Part shown: positions 10,768 to 21,121 of the stretch, one piece after another | Layout of the letters: each line of letters opens with the position of its first letter | Numbering within the stretch: position 1 is the stretch's first letter | NCBI GenBank assembly: GCA_965644315.1 | Contig: CBFFRQ010000031.1 | Location: 792,413 to 856,412, forward strand | DNA from: Caecitellus pseudoparvulus | Lineage: Eukaryota > Bigyra: Bicosoecida | DNA: 64,000 bases | Direction of reading: 5' to 3' | The notes under the pieces: generated by a model | Told to the model about the DNA's origin: nothing | The model's input: only the letters and a program-made list of their open reading frames with translations | Databases searched by the model: none | Made by a program: the position numbers and the translations under genes

Positions 10768-10969
10768 GGCGCTGCTCCCTGAAGGCCAGATGTGTGTGCA
10801 TGCTCCGGATTGTTGAATGTGGCGGGACTCGATACCTGTGCTCCCCCATCTGTCGCTGCCGGCAGAAGTGTGGACCTGGTAAAAAGGCAACGCCACTTAG
10901 CTCGCTGCTGTCGAAGTACTGCTTGTCGTTGCGAAGCCTTCATCTTCTTGGTTCCGCACAGCACCAAAG
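10768..10969. promoter_or_regulatory. Bidirectional upstream region, CCDC39 / sulfite oxidase
   Basis: Only 202 bp separate the two divergent start codons, so the two core promoters must sit here together unless CCDC39 starts at the alternative upstream ATG at 10896. No clear TATA element was assigned. Confidence 0.4.
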
Positions 10970-12676
10970 ATGCTGGGTAGCCAGGCAACGAGGCGAGCGA
11001 TCGCTCGCGCCCTCCCTCGTGCTGGACAGCTGCCCATGAGCGCAGTCTGTGCGCTGGCAACACTACCATCTGCACAAAAGACACCCACAGCCGATGCGGG
11101 GGCAGGCCATGGCCTCTTCGCCCTTGTTGCAGCTGCGGCCGGACTCGGGATGAGCGGAATTTGCTGTGCAGACACCGCAGCTGACGAAGCCACACCTCCA
11201 GCCGCTGCAGGGAGCAGGATTGAAGGCCTGCCACTTTACTCTGAAGAAGATGTTTCCAAGCATTCCTCTCCCGATGCTGGGATCTGGGTCTCATACAAGG
11301 AGGGCGTGTACGACGTGACAGACTTTGTTGCCCAGCACCCTGGTGGCGCTGAGAAGCTCATGATGGCAGCTGGAGGGAGCATTGAGCCCTTCTGGGCATT
11401 GTACGCCCAACACAAGGCCGGCAACGTCCAAGAACTCCTGGAGAAACACCGCATCGGCAACTTTGACAAGTCCTCCGTCAAACCCAAGCAGGCAGTAGCC
11501 GAACGCGCTGCTGATGACCCATATGCAAATGAGCCAACCAGGCACCCGGCCCTCGTCGTGGGGACACAGACCCCCTTCAATGCCGAGACACCGCCCTCCA
11601 TGCTGGTAGACTCCTTCATTACCCCCACAGAAATCTTCTACGTCAGGCATCACCTACCAGTGCCCGACTTGGACCCTGACACCTACCGATTGCAAGTCGA
11701 AGTGCCAACCAAGCGAGGCGTCAAGTCGCTGTCCCTTTCCCTGAAAGACCTCGCCGCCTTTCCCCAGCACACCGTCACAGCCACACTTCAGTGCGCCGGT
11801 AACCGCCGGAAGGACATTCATGACGTCAAGCCCGTTCGAGGTCTCAGCTGGCAACTCGGTGCAATCGGCAACGCGACCTGGTCAGGCCCGCGCCTGGTGG
11901 ACGTCTTGCACGCGGCAGGCCTGGAAGATGCCTGCCCCGACCTAGCTCACGTCCACTTCGAAGGACTGGACAGTGACCCTACTGGCACCAGCTACGGGGC
12001 AAGCATCCCCCGGGAGGATGCGGTGGCCAAACACCGCGAAGTCATCCTAGCCACGCACATGAACGGGGAGCCCTTGCCCCGGGACCATGGGGCCCCCGTT
12101 CGAGCCTTGGTCCCTGGCGTCGTCGCAGCGCGCTCAGTCAAGTGGCTGGGCAAAGTGAAGCTCTCAAAGGAGGAGTCCCTCTCGCACTGGCAGCGGAAAG
12201 ACTACAAGGGCTTCTCTCCCAACGTGGACTGGGACACCGTGGACTTCTCCACAGCCCCCTCCATCCAGGACCTGCCAGTCACCTCCGCCATCACCTCCCC
12301 GCCTCCTGGTGCGACTGTCTCTGCTGCAGACGGCTGCGTGACCCTGAAGGGCTATGCCTGGTCGGGCGGCGGCCGCAACATCGTCCGTGTTGACGTGTCC
12401 GTGGACGGAGGCAAGACATGGCACACTGCCGACCTTGACCCTGACGCAACTGCATGTGCTGCTGCCGCGCCACACAACCAAGCTTGGGCGTGGGCCCCCT
12501 GGGAGATCGAGATTGACCTGCCTCCCTCCGTCAAACCAGGCGACACCCTCACCCTCGTGTGCAAAGCCGTGGACCGCAGCTACAACTCCCAGCCGCAAGA
12601 ACCCGCCTCCATCTGGAACCTTCGAGGTGTCCTCAGTAATGCCTGGCACCGTGTTCCCTTGACTGTCTCAGAGTAG
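10970..12676 (+). CDS. SUOX: Sulfite oxidase, mitochondrial
   Basis: A single-exon frame of 568 aa that oxidises sulfite to sulfate in the mitochondrial intermembrane space, the last step of sulfur amino-acid breakdown. The N-terminus is Arg/Ala-rich and typical of a mitochondrial presequence, with a hydrophobic segment near residues 48-65. A cytochrome b5 domain follows (about 88-165) with heme ligands His about 123 in HPGG and His about 148. The molybdopterin domain (about 195-440) carries the molybdenum-ligating Cys about 275 in LQCAGNRR. It also has conserved segments such as HVHFEGLDSDPTGTSYGASI and SVKWLGK. The Mo-co dimerisation domain closes the protein (about 445-565) with GYAWSGGGR and VDVSVDGGKTW. 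Domain order and length match animal SUOX (human 545 aa). Plant sulfite oxidase lacks the heme domain, so this is the animal-type architecture. Confidence 0.96.
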   Translation: MLGSQATRRAIARALPRAGQLPMSAVCALATLPSAQKTPTADAGAGHGLFALVAAAAGLGMSGICCADTAADEATPPAAAGSRIEGLPLYSEEDVSKHSSPDAGIWVSYKEGVYDVTDFVAQHPGGAEKLMMAAGGSIEPFWALYAQHKAGNVQELLEKHRIGNFDKSSVKPKQAVAERAADDPYANEPTRHPALVVGTQTPFNAETPPSMLVDSFITPTEIFYVRHHLPVPDLDPDTYRLQVEVPTKRGVKSLSLSLKDLAAFPQHTVTATLQCAGNRRKDIHDVKPVRGLSWQLGAIGNATWSGPRLVDVLHAAGLEDACPDLAHVHFEGLDSDPTGTSYGASIPREDAVAKHREVILATHMNGEPLPRDHGAPVRALVPGVVAARSVKWLGKVKLSKEESLSHWQRKDYKGFSPNVDWDTVDFSTAPSIQDLPVTSAITSPPPGATVSAADGCVTLKGYAWSGGGRNIVRVDVSVDGGKTWHTADLDPDATACAAAAPHNQAWAWAPWEIEIDLPPSVKPGDTLTLVCKAVDRSYNSQPQEPASIWNLRGVLSNAWHRVPLTVSE

Positions 12677-12704
12677 TTGCTGCTCTTGTGCTTGATTGGA
12701 GAGG

Positions 12705-12713
12705 AAAAAAAAA
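12705..12713 (-). terminator. RNA polymerase III termination tract of tRNA-His
   Basis: A run of nine A on the plus strand, that is nine T on the tRNA strand, starts 7 nt past the discriminator base. T-runs of this kind end Pol III transcription. It lies only about 30 bp past the sulfite oxidase stop codon, which is on the opposite strand. Confidence 0.75.
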
Positions 12714-12719
12714 GGAGAA

Positions 12720-12790
12720 TGCACACACCGAGAATCGAACTCGGGACGAGACGGCCACAACGTCTCGTGATACCACTTCACCATGTATGC
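12720..12790 (-). tRNA. tRNA-His(GTG): tRNA-His, anticodon GTG
   Basis: A full cloverleaf can be read on the minus strand. The acceptor pairs GCATACA with TGTGTGC, and discriminator A follows. The D-arm is GTGA/TCAC with loop AGTGGTA. The anticodon stem AGACG/CGTCT encloses loop TTGTGGC, giving anticodon GTG. The T-arm is CCGAG TTCGATT CTCGG. There is no intron and no encoded CCA, as expected for a nuclear gene. Discriminator A fits eukaryotic cytosolic tRNA-His. The base preceding the acceptor stem is G, but in eukaryotes the extra G-1 is normally added after transcription. Confidence 0.95.
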
Positions 12791-15700
12791 CGAAGATTAA
12801 TAGAAATTTTGTGTATATATTCATTACCTTTATCTAAGCTCTTCCACTGCGAACGCTTTCATGGCGCACACAGACATCTGACTCATCACAGCAACAAGAG
12901 TTGACGATGACGTGACCCAAAGCTGCGTTGAACGGGTACGAAAATCCATCAGTTCGTCACACCAACACGAAGATACCGGATCGAGAATGAAATAACCTAG
13001 TTCACAATGTACACGGGGATTCACGTCAATTGTTGGAGCAATGGTGAACACAACCTCCCAGGCAAGCTACGGAAAGGAATCACTACACAAAGAAAAGCTG
13101 AGGACTCTGCGTCCAACATTTGTCCACGTTCATGTGGATAGCATGCCAACTGCCTTGACCAGCTGGTGGCCTGCTGAGAAATGAAAATGCATGGTGGACA
13201 ACCGAGCAAACACTTCGGGAGAGAGTCAAGCATACCTCTTGCCCAGTATTCTCCTGTTTCCGATACAGCCCGAACACCTAGATGCGGCTGGCCTTCATCC
13301 CAGCCCGGAACACAAGCCCCCTCCAAAGTGCAGAAAACAGCACCAGAAAGACGCCTATGGTGGATGCCCAACACACAACTCACCAGTGGCGGAGGCAGCA
13401 ATGGAAGCCTTACCAAAGCATGCAGTTGGCGCGAGATAGTATTGGGTGCAGGTGGTGCGAAATATCGTCTCGTTCCAGGGTTTTACGAAACCGTCCGACA
13501 CCAAGAGCAGCATCCGAATGGCTGCATCGAACAGCCAGTTGGACCCTGAACAAAAGCAAGAAGCGCTTGCAGGAGCTTACCGGCTCATGAAAACAGCAAA
13601 GATACGACGGGCGAATCCGCAAAAGGCAAAGTTTTTCGTGTAGGTGTCACAGCGACTGCATTTGAGGAAGTCGGAGCAGCAGCTGTGGGTTTGGCACTCT
13701 CATTCCAAGCAAGGAATGCGTGTGGCATGTCGTGTATGGATACTGTCATAAATCTTGACATGATGCGCCAAGCAGCATGTCAGAGCTTGTCAGCGGTACA
13801 TTGCAGCCTGGTGGGCGCTCAAACGTGGAGCACGCTGCTTGCTTTGCGCAATCAATTGTCTGGAGTGGCGAGGATATTTCTTGACAAACTTTGAGGTACA
13901 TCGGAAACGAGAGTCAAGCAGTGTTTGGATCGAAAGGCATCCTCCTCACGAATATGTCACCCGTTCGCGCATGTTTCTTGTGTCTTTACATAGGTAGGCG
14001 TTAGATTTCGTGCTTTCCATGATCTAAAGGCCCAATTGTATTGACATAGGAACAAGGCATTTATGCAAGCAGCAAGCGACTTAACTTGTGTGCTTCTTAC
14101 CTTTTTCTTCCGTTGAAGTAGTTGACTATGGTGAGCAAAGGGTGCCTCCCATACGGCAAGCGTCAAGTCTCACAATGCAAATTTCTCTTGTTTCTGCGAG
14201 GGTCTTCTTCGGAACGTCAAAGTACAATGTCAAACAATACAAGGAACAGCTACCTGTCTTAAGACCATGAAGAATACAATGTATGATAGGTTTTTGCAGT
14301 CACAGGTTTCAAGAGTTTTGAGCTTGGCAGACTTCCCACTCTGAATGAAATGCAGCACTACTTTTTAAGAGTCCCTTGGTCACAGCATAGCTCAGCGCAC
14401 TACTTCCGCTCCTAAGCTCAAACTTGTGGTGGAGGATTCACGATAGAGGCTTCGATTCTTACTCTTGAACATGTGGAGAAAGCGTCAGAGAACCTTTAAC
14501 ATCGTTTGTCAATTCGTTGGATAAAGCTGTGACACACGAAGTAGGACACACTAAGTATTCCCCGATACACCAGTGCACACCTATCAAGCATATGCTCTTC
14601 AAAGAGTTAGTTCATTCTTGAGCCAGTGTGGTGCGCATTGAAGTACTTTGAGCATGAAGTGCTCGCGTTTCCAGAGAAGACTTCAAACAAGAACACCTGT
14701 GATGACAAACTTCACCATAGGACGTTCTTCGCTCTGGTGTGCTGGAGTTCTGTCACTATTTGATCAGATTTCGTGAGTTGTGAAGCATTCTCTTCTTGCC
14801 TCGTGTGTCCTCTCCTGTAGGCTTGTCAATATTTCCAGATAATGCAAGGCACGTGGTCGAGATGAGCCCTGACTGTGTAGGCAAAGCTGATTCTTTTGGG
14901 TTGCATTCAATTGCGAGAAGGATTGATGCTTGATGCTGAACATTGACAAAGAGTCAAGTCTGGCGTTTATTACTGTCTGCTGCGCTGGTTCGGGTAGTTT
15001 TGGCAACGCACAGGCTGGTGTGGGTCCTCAATGATTGAAACCTCGACAGGACTGTGGCAGTGCGACTTTCAATCTATGTGTTGGTTTGCGAAGACGGATG
15101 CTTGAATTGTCTGGTCAGTGATGAAGTGGACTTCCATTTTTGGCCAGCTGGCCGGTTTCAGTTGAGCGGCACGTGGTCTCTACTTGAATGTAGCAAGGGC
15201 ATAAACTTCAATTCTGCATCCTTTCAATGCGTTACGCACTCTTTATCTTCTAGTTGCTGGATGAGTTGGGTTATTCTTCTTCTCTGTACGGTTTTGGTCT
15301 TAGATGCTTCTTGGGACTTATGCAATGTTTTCTTTGAAGCTGATCTGGCCAGGGCTGTCAGATCAGCCTGGGCGATTCTTGGAGCTGCTTTGCATGTGGT
15401 GAGCCATTGTTTTTCGTGTCGTGGACTTCAAGTTTGTGACCAGTGTTTTATTTCATTGGGTTCTGTCGACGCTCGCAGCAGTAGAAGGGAGGAGCAAGCC
15501 TGTGTGCCAAGCTCGCTCAGGGCTATGTGTTCGCGTTTTTGTGATGACCGCTGGTGCGTTCAGAGCACCCTGGGATTTGTCAGACCTAAGGCTGCCTTTG
15601 TGGAATGCTTGATTTAGAAGCTGGCATGCTGGAGTTTTTGTTGGGTGTTTTGTCGCCCCTGCTCAGTCTGTCGCTGGTTTGGATCGGTTCTTTGACAAAG

Positions 15701-16090
15701 GGGCGTCATCCAATCTACCAAGATGGGAGCTGGGTTGTGAGGGAGGCAAGAAATGGCGAAGGTCAGCATGCTTTCGGCGAATATGTGATAGTTGAGCACT
15801 GCTGCCTTCGGCTCTGATAAATCTGCTCGGGCCGAGGGCGGGTTCGCGCATGCAAGGCGGCATGAAGAAGCAGCCAGTCCAATCAAACAATCAAACCTTT
15901 CACACGTTGTCACGCACTGCAGAAAGTAAGCAATTCTCCCCCCTCGTTGCTGTGCGGCTTCAGCTTTGCTGTGTGCTCGTGGCGTTTCACTGAGCTGACG
16001 CGGACACCACGCCAGCAGTTTCCTCTGCCTCGCTGCTCTTGCAAGAGCGGCCATTGAACGGAGTGCCAGGACACGTTCCATATTTTCATC
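12791..16090. other. Gene-poor, more AT-rich stretch
   Basis: About 3.3 kb without a protein gene I can support, visibly richer in A and T than the flanks. The longest frame (15054-15617, 187 codons) has Cys/Ser/Leu-rich, T-driven composition with no domain. It lies between tRNA-His and POMP and may hold long UTRs, noncoding RNA, regulatory DNA or eroded repeats. A box-A-like TAGCTCAGCG near 14391 and a box-B-like CTTCGATTCT near 14453 do not fold into a tRNA. Confidence 0.5.
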
Positions 16091-16688
16091 ATGGCATCTG
16101 GGTTTGTGAGTATTTTTGCGGAAAGGGTCCTAGTTGCTTGGTTGTGGGAGTCGTGTCCTGCGCTGGCGTTTCACAGGGAAAGAGCATGCCGCTTGTGACG
16201 GCTCCCGCCAACACCCTGCGAGAGGGCCACAGCAGCTTCCAGCACTCGACCGAGGATATTCACCCAGTTGACGCCATGCAGCAGCAGGTGAGTGCAGCCA
16301 CGTGGTCCTCTCTCGCGCGCCGTGCAGGCATGCCGCTGGATGGTGGTGTGGTGCACAGGAGTTTGCCGGCGCATGGAGCAACAAGGTGTCCACAGCAGCA
16401 AGGATTTACGGATCCCATGCGGCCTTGCGCTTGAAAATGGACCGATCAATCTTGGCCCAGTATCAGAGGCTGCCAGGCATGCCCTCCAGCTTCGCCGGTT
16501 TGGACTGTGTGCTGCAGCGCGATACGAAGATTGACTTCTCTGATGTGCTGGCTCGTAAGTGTCACTTTGCGCACCCCGCTAGAGGTGCTTGTGGATCTCA
16601 CGAAAGCCACCCCCTGTTCACAGCTCCTGACCTGAGCCCTGACATGCCCAAGGGCGTTCATGAAGTCATGGCAGCAAAGCTGGGCTGA
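16091..16688 (+). CDS. POMP: Proteasome maturation protein POMP/UMP1
   Basis: Four-exon model join(16091..16105, 16177..16287, 16359..16554, 16624..16688), 128 aa. The introns (71, 71 and 69 nt) start GTGAGT, GTGAGT and GTAAGT and all end CAG; all joins keep phase. The protein has the UMP1 core: LRLKMDRSILAQYQRLPGMP, then a short GLDCVL segment, then KIDFSDVL, ending VMAAKLG. These align with human POMP (LKLQME..., QVQRLP, IGFEDIL, EYKLGLL); human is 141 aa. The chaperone guides 20S core-particle half-mer assembly and is degraded as the first substrate. The first coding exon is only 15 nt, so no single long ORF reveals the gene. It is convergent with PRPF6, 25 bp apart. Confidence 0.9.
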
Positions 16689-16713
16689 CTCCACAATGCA
16701 CCGGCGTTTGCAT

Positions 16714-19577
16714 TCATTTTGGCTGCTCGAGGGCGGCTGCCACCTGCTCCAGCACGTCTTGCAGTGGCTTGCCGTGGTTGCTGGGGCTCTTGGCCACGGC
16801 GGCGAACAAGCTGCCGTGCGTGGGAGCCGCCGCCTCCGCCGCGCGCACAACGTCGGAGGGTGACTCGCCTCCCTGCCACCCCTTGGCCAAGAGCAGGCGC
16901 CAGGCCCAAGCATCCCCGAGGAGAGGCTGCAAGGAAGTGGCCCTTGCCAGCCATTTCTGGGCCTTGTCTGGCTTGCCTGTCGCCCACAAGAACCGCGCCC
17001 CTTGCACCAGCACGAGTGGGTCTTTGCTCTGTGTTGCTGCCATGGCATCCTTGAGCAGGCGCTGCTTCAAGTGTTTTGGCCCTGCCCGTTCGATAGAGAG
17101 TGCCCACAGGCGCCCTGACTTGGGGCAGGCTTGGTGGCCTTTGGCCAGCAGTGACTCAGCCAGCTCTGCACTGCCGCTGGCATCTTCCAGCCGCACACTC
17201 GCTTCCCACACGCTGTCGCTGTCAGGCAGCGCAGACCTCGCTGCATCCAGAATGCTGCGCGCCTTGGGGACGGAGCCGTGTTTGGCCTCCATGGCTGCGG
17301 CAGCTTGCCACAGCTGGGGACTGGTTGTGCAGGACTTGGTGGCGGCAGCCAGCGCAGCTCTCGCCTTGTCCAGCTGGCCTTGCCTCTCGTACGCTTGGCT
17401 GAGCATGAGCCAGCACTTGAATGCGTCCGGGAAGGCTTTCACGGCCTGGCGGAGCAAGGAGATTTCTTCCTCCCCGTCGCCGCTGTCCCGGGCCAGCAGG
17501 GCAGACTTCATCCACACGCGGGCAGTGTGGCAGTTGGCACGGGCGCGGACGAGGAGCTGCTTGGCCAAGGCCAGACTGCCGCTGTCCTGCTCAAGTTTGA
17601 CGGCTGCAAGCCAAATGGCCTCGGAGTTCGGGTTGGCGTCAAAGGCAGCCTTAAGCACTGCCCGTGCGCCAGGGGCGTCGCCGCTGCGCCACTTCTGCTT
17701 CGCAGCAATGAGCCACAGCACCTCCTCCGCTGGGCAAGCCTTGACTGCCTGTTCCAGGAGAGCCGACAGGCGGACTTGGTTGTCCTCGTTCCGCTCCAGT
17801 TCGGTCGCTGCCAGCCACACAGCGGGCGCAGAGGGGTGGTTCCGCACCAGCATGTCATAGGCGGCCCTGGCACACGCAACGTGGCCTCGTTTGGCGAACT
17901 CGGCGGCATCCTGCAACCAGGTGCGCTTCTGGTCCAGGGCTTCGACACCCATGGCCAGTGTGGCCTGGATGAGGGATGCAGCCACAAGCGGCGAGCCGTC
18001 TTGCTCGGCCTGTGTCGCGTGGGCGATCCACGTTGCCCTGTCCACGATGACACCTTTCGAGGCAAGGCGTGCCACAGACTTGCCGATGATGCGCGAGACA
18101 TTCTGAGTGTTCCCAGCTGCCTCCTCCAGTTTCGCAGCGGCGATGCGAATGAGGGGCTCTGTGGGCAGGGCTTTGCTGGCTTTGTTCAGGACGCCCCGTG
18201 CGCGTTCGTGGGTTTCCAGGCGGGCCAGGCTGATCCACAGCTCAGCGGAGCCCGGCACCTCCCCGACAGCCTGCTGCAGCATGATCTTGGCGTCCTCCGG
18301 CTCCTCCAACTCCACAGCCGCCTTCCACAGCTTCACTGACGAGGGGATGAACTCCAGGCCCTGCCGGAGGACGGCCCGTTTGCGAGGCAGCTCCCGCTCC
18401 AGGCTGGCTGCTTTGAGCCACACCTTGACGCTGCGAGGTATGTGGCGCACAGCGTTGGCCAGCACCATGGGGGCCTCTGAAGCCTGTGCCAGGCGGGCAG
18501 CTTCCAGCCACACGTCTTCAGACTTCGGACAGGCCTCGGTGGCCTTGTTGATGATGTGGCGGGCTGCGCCCAGCTTGCGGCAGTGCTCCTCGAAGCGGGC
18601 CGCAGACACCCATGCCAGGGGGTTGCCGGGGTTGCTGGCGATCATGCTCTTCATGAGAGCGCGGCCTTTCTTGACGTCCCCCACCTCCGCCTCGCTCATG
18701 CCCTCGACTGTGTCCAGGCCAGTCAGGTACCCTGCCGGGTCCACGACTGTCTGGCCGTCCACGGAGTCGCTCTTGCGGTCAAGCTGCAGGGCCATGACTT
18801 GGCCTCGTGCCTGTGAAAGCCCTGTGACTGCAGAGGTGGCACCTGCACCTTGGTCTTGAGTGGCGTACTGCCCACTGGCCAAGCCGGCTGCCGACTGGAT
18901 GAGGGTGTCTGGCACGGGCATGAACTGGTCCTGCCGCCTGGCTTGCATGCGCAGGGCGCCGTCACTGGACTCGGGAATGGCATCCCACTCGCTTTCAGAC
19001 ATGCTGGCTAGCCCGCTCTTCAAATCCGCGAACTGCTCAGTGATGCGGGGCCGCACTGCCCTGGCCGCGTCAGCCTCAGCTCGGCGAGCCGCTTCCCGTG
19101 TTCGCTTGCGCCGCCCAGACATGAACGCGTCCACACGCTCGTACTCGGCATCTGCCGCCTCGTCATCCAAGTCATAAGGTCCATCGCCGAACAGGCCCTT
19201 GCTGCCGTCCAACTCGCCCCCCGCAGCCCCCGGAGTCACGCCCGAACCACTTGCCGCTCCTCGTCCACGACCCGGCACATACCCAGAAGGTGCCGCACTG
19301 CGATGTGAGGGGGCAGTGCAGACACGTGTGGGGGCGGACTGAACTCACACCCACGCCATGACTCACTCTCGCCCAGGCGCTGCCTTGGCTGGTCCGATGT
19401 CAGAGCGGGTTGTGAAGCCGACTGCTCCACGACCAAGACCGGGTACATAGTTCGCCTGTGCAGCGGTGCAAATGTGAGGGTGAGGGGCAAGCGGGCTGGG
19501 CCCCCTCCACAGCAACTACGCACGGGTGCAGCCTGGTCCGCATAGGTCTTGGGGATGGAGACATTCACGCCAAGCAT
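16714..19577 (-). CDS. PRPF6: Pre-mRNA-processing factor 6 (U5 snRNP / tri-snRNP bridge)
   Basis: Spliced minus-strand model: exons 19524-19577, 19367-19455 and 16714-19297 (introns 68 and 69 nt), 908 aa; human PRPF6 is 941 aa. The N-terminus contains the PRP1 signature [20 protein letters not shown], split across exons and recoverable only after splicing. It is followed by [13 protein letters not shown] and a long array of HAT (half-TPR) repeats from about residue 245 to the end, with typical [14 protein letters not shown] and [17 protein letters not shown] blocks. The protein scaffolds U5 with U4/U6 in the tri-snRNP. A second [10 protein letters not shown] copy occurs at the start of exon 3. 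An in-frame upstream ATG exists at 19709, but the conserved start fits 19577. Confidence 0.93.
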
Positions 19578-19933
19578 GGTGTGCAGGCCAACGAGGAGCG
19601 GAGGCAAGGGCCTCGTAACGCCGACGAAACGCCAGGAAGCAAGCTGCCAGCATGCACAGCAGTCCAGTTTCAAGGCCACTGGCGCTGCGGAGAGAGGACA
19701 AGCAGCCACTGAGAACTGTGTGACTTGGGCAAGTCATTTTGACCCCTTTGCCAGCAGGCATGCGCAGGAGCGGGGTGTGCTTGGTGTCAGTGGGGGGGCC
19801 TCGGCATGCACGGTGTTGCAGTCACTGGTGCCCAGTTCGAAATAAAAACCACACTCCACTGTTCACTGCAGTCAGACATGATTCGTCTTTCTCAGCCCTT
19901 GTGCCGCTGCTCTGTTCAGAACGTGCTTGAGGC
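19578..19933. promoter_or_regulatory. Divergent upstream region of PRPF6 and TIM23
   Basis: A 356-bp gap between two divergent start codons with no supported ORF. It must carry both promoters and 5' UTRs. Nothing more specific was recognised. Confidence 0.35.
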
Positions 19934-21110
19934 ATGAGCTGGTGGGGCGGCAGCTCCGATGCCGGAGCGAAGGAGCCAGCCAAGGAGGAAGTGTGGGACC
20001 TGACGAGCCATGATGGCATTGATGAGGACCAGTATGCGCTGGACTCTGCCAGCAGCAGTGTGAACCACGACCCTTTTGCGGACGAGCTGTCTGGCGAAGA
20101 CACCAGCTCCATGGACTTCACGCACTCAGTCGGCAACCGAGTCTCGGATGTCTATGAAGGCCTCCACTCCATGCCAGCTGCACCCATGCCCACAGAAGGG
20201 CGGGTGGCAGAGTCTGCGGGTGCTGGTCGTGGTGGTGGCGCTGCAGGCCTGCTGGGTGGCTTGAACCCAGCCGCGCTGCAGGCCATGGCTGCACAGCAGC
20301 AGCAACAGCAGCAGGGCGGCCAGGACCGGTTCCTGCAGCAGTCCCGGAAAGGCCTGTGGGAGGTCACCATGCACAACGTAGGCGTGACGTATCTATCAGG
20401 TGTGTGCCTGCCTTGCGTGCCTCCGCTGCGTGGCCGGCCTGTCCGTGATACGACGGCGTGCGGAAGTTGGAGCTTGCCGCCGGGTGCGGAACACTTGCGC
20501 TTGCTGCAGGCACGCAAGCGCCCCCCGCCCAATCACAGGCGTTGCAATGGGAAGTTTCTATGGCATTTTCGAGGGTGCAGCCAAAGCTCCCAAGCGTCGA
20601 GCAAGGTGTGTGCTGTTGCCTTGTGTCGGTGCTGGCGTATGTGCGTGTGATGCTGCGCTGCGTGCCTGATTGCAGGATCGTCTTGAACTCTGTGCTCAAC
20701 GCCGTCGGCAAGCGAGGCAGTGGCTTGGGGAACGCCATTGGTACTCTGGGTAGGTCTTGCGCGCCCTGTATGGCGTCCCACTCTCCCTGCCCACGCACCC
20801 GCCTGCCTTGCTGACCCGCGCAGCCTTGCTGTACTCGGCCACGGAGTGGGGGTTGGACTACATCGACTTCGACATGGCTCCTGATGCCTTTGACATGCGC
20901 CGCCGAGAGATCTACACACAGATGGCGGCGGCTGCCATCACCGCGGGCACGTTCCGCCTTCCCCAGCTGGTGGCGCGGCGCAACTTGACCGGCGTGGCCA
21001 TCGTGGGGGTGAGCGCACTGATGGGCGCAGGCCTTGTTGCAGGGCTGGGTGCCGTGGGCTCTGCAGTGGACAAGAAGAAAACATTCATTCCGGTGAACTG
21101 GGAGGCGTGA
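19934..21110 (+). CDS. TIMM23: Mitochondrial inner-membrane translocase subunit TIM23
   Basis: Four-exon model join(19934..20399, 20539..20605, 20676..20749, 20824..21110), 297 aa, with introns of 139, 70 and 74 nt. Exon 1 encodes an acidic, intermembrane-space-like N-terminus with a short poly-Gln tract, ending VGVTYLSG. Exons 2-4 build the Tim17/22/23 membrane domain: GVAMGSFYGIFEGA, then RIVLNSVLNAVGKRGSGLGN, then ALLYS, then a long tail with further hydrophobic segments (about residues 245-285). All splice joins keep phase and restore the family pattern (YL.G...G..YG; R.N..LN...R.G...GN..G..AL.YS). TIM23 forms the presequence translocase channel. At 297 aa it is longer than human TIM23 (209 aa), mostly because of the N-terminal extension. 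It ends 11 bp from the convergent ERCC8 stop. Confidence 0.9.
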
Positions 21111-21121
21111 GCACCCCTCCC

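Noticed and set aside
14385-14465. tRNA- or SINE-like box A and box B motifs
   Set aside because: TAGCTCAGCG and CTTCGATTCT resemble Pol III boxes, but no acceptor, D or T stem pairs can be formed around them.
15054-15617. 187-codon plus-strand frame in the gene desert
   Set aside because: Cys/Ser/Leu/Val-rich translation of T-rich DNA, no domain, no supporting splice context.
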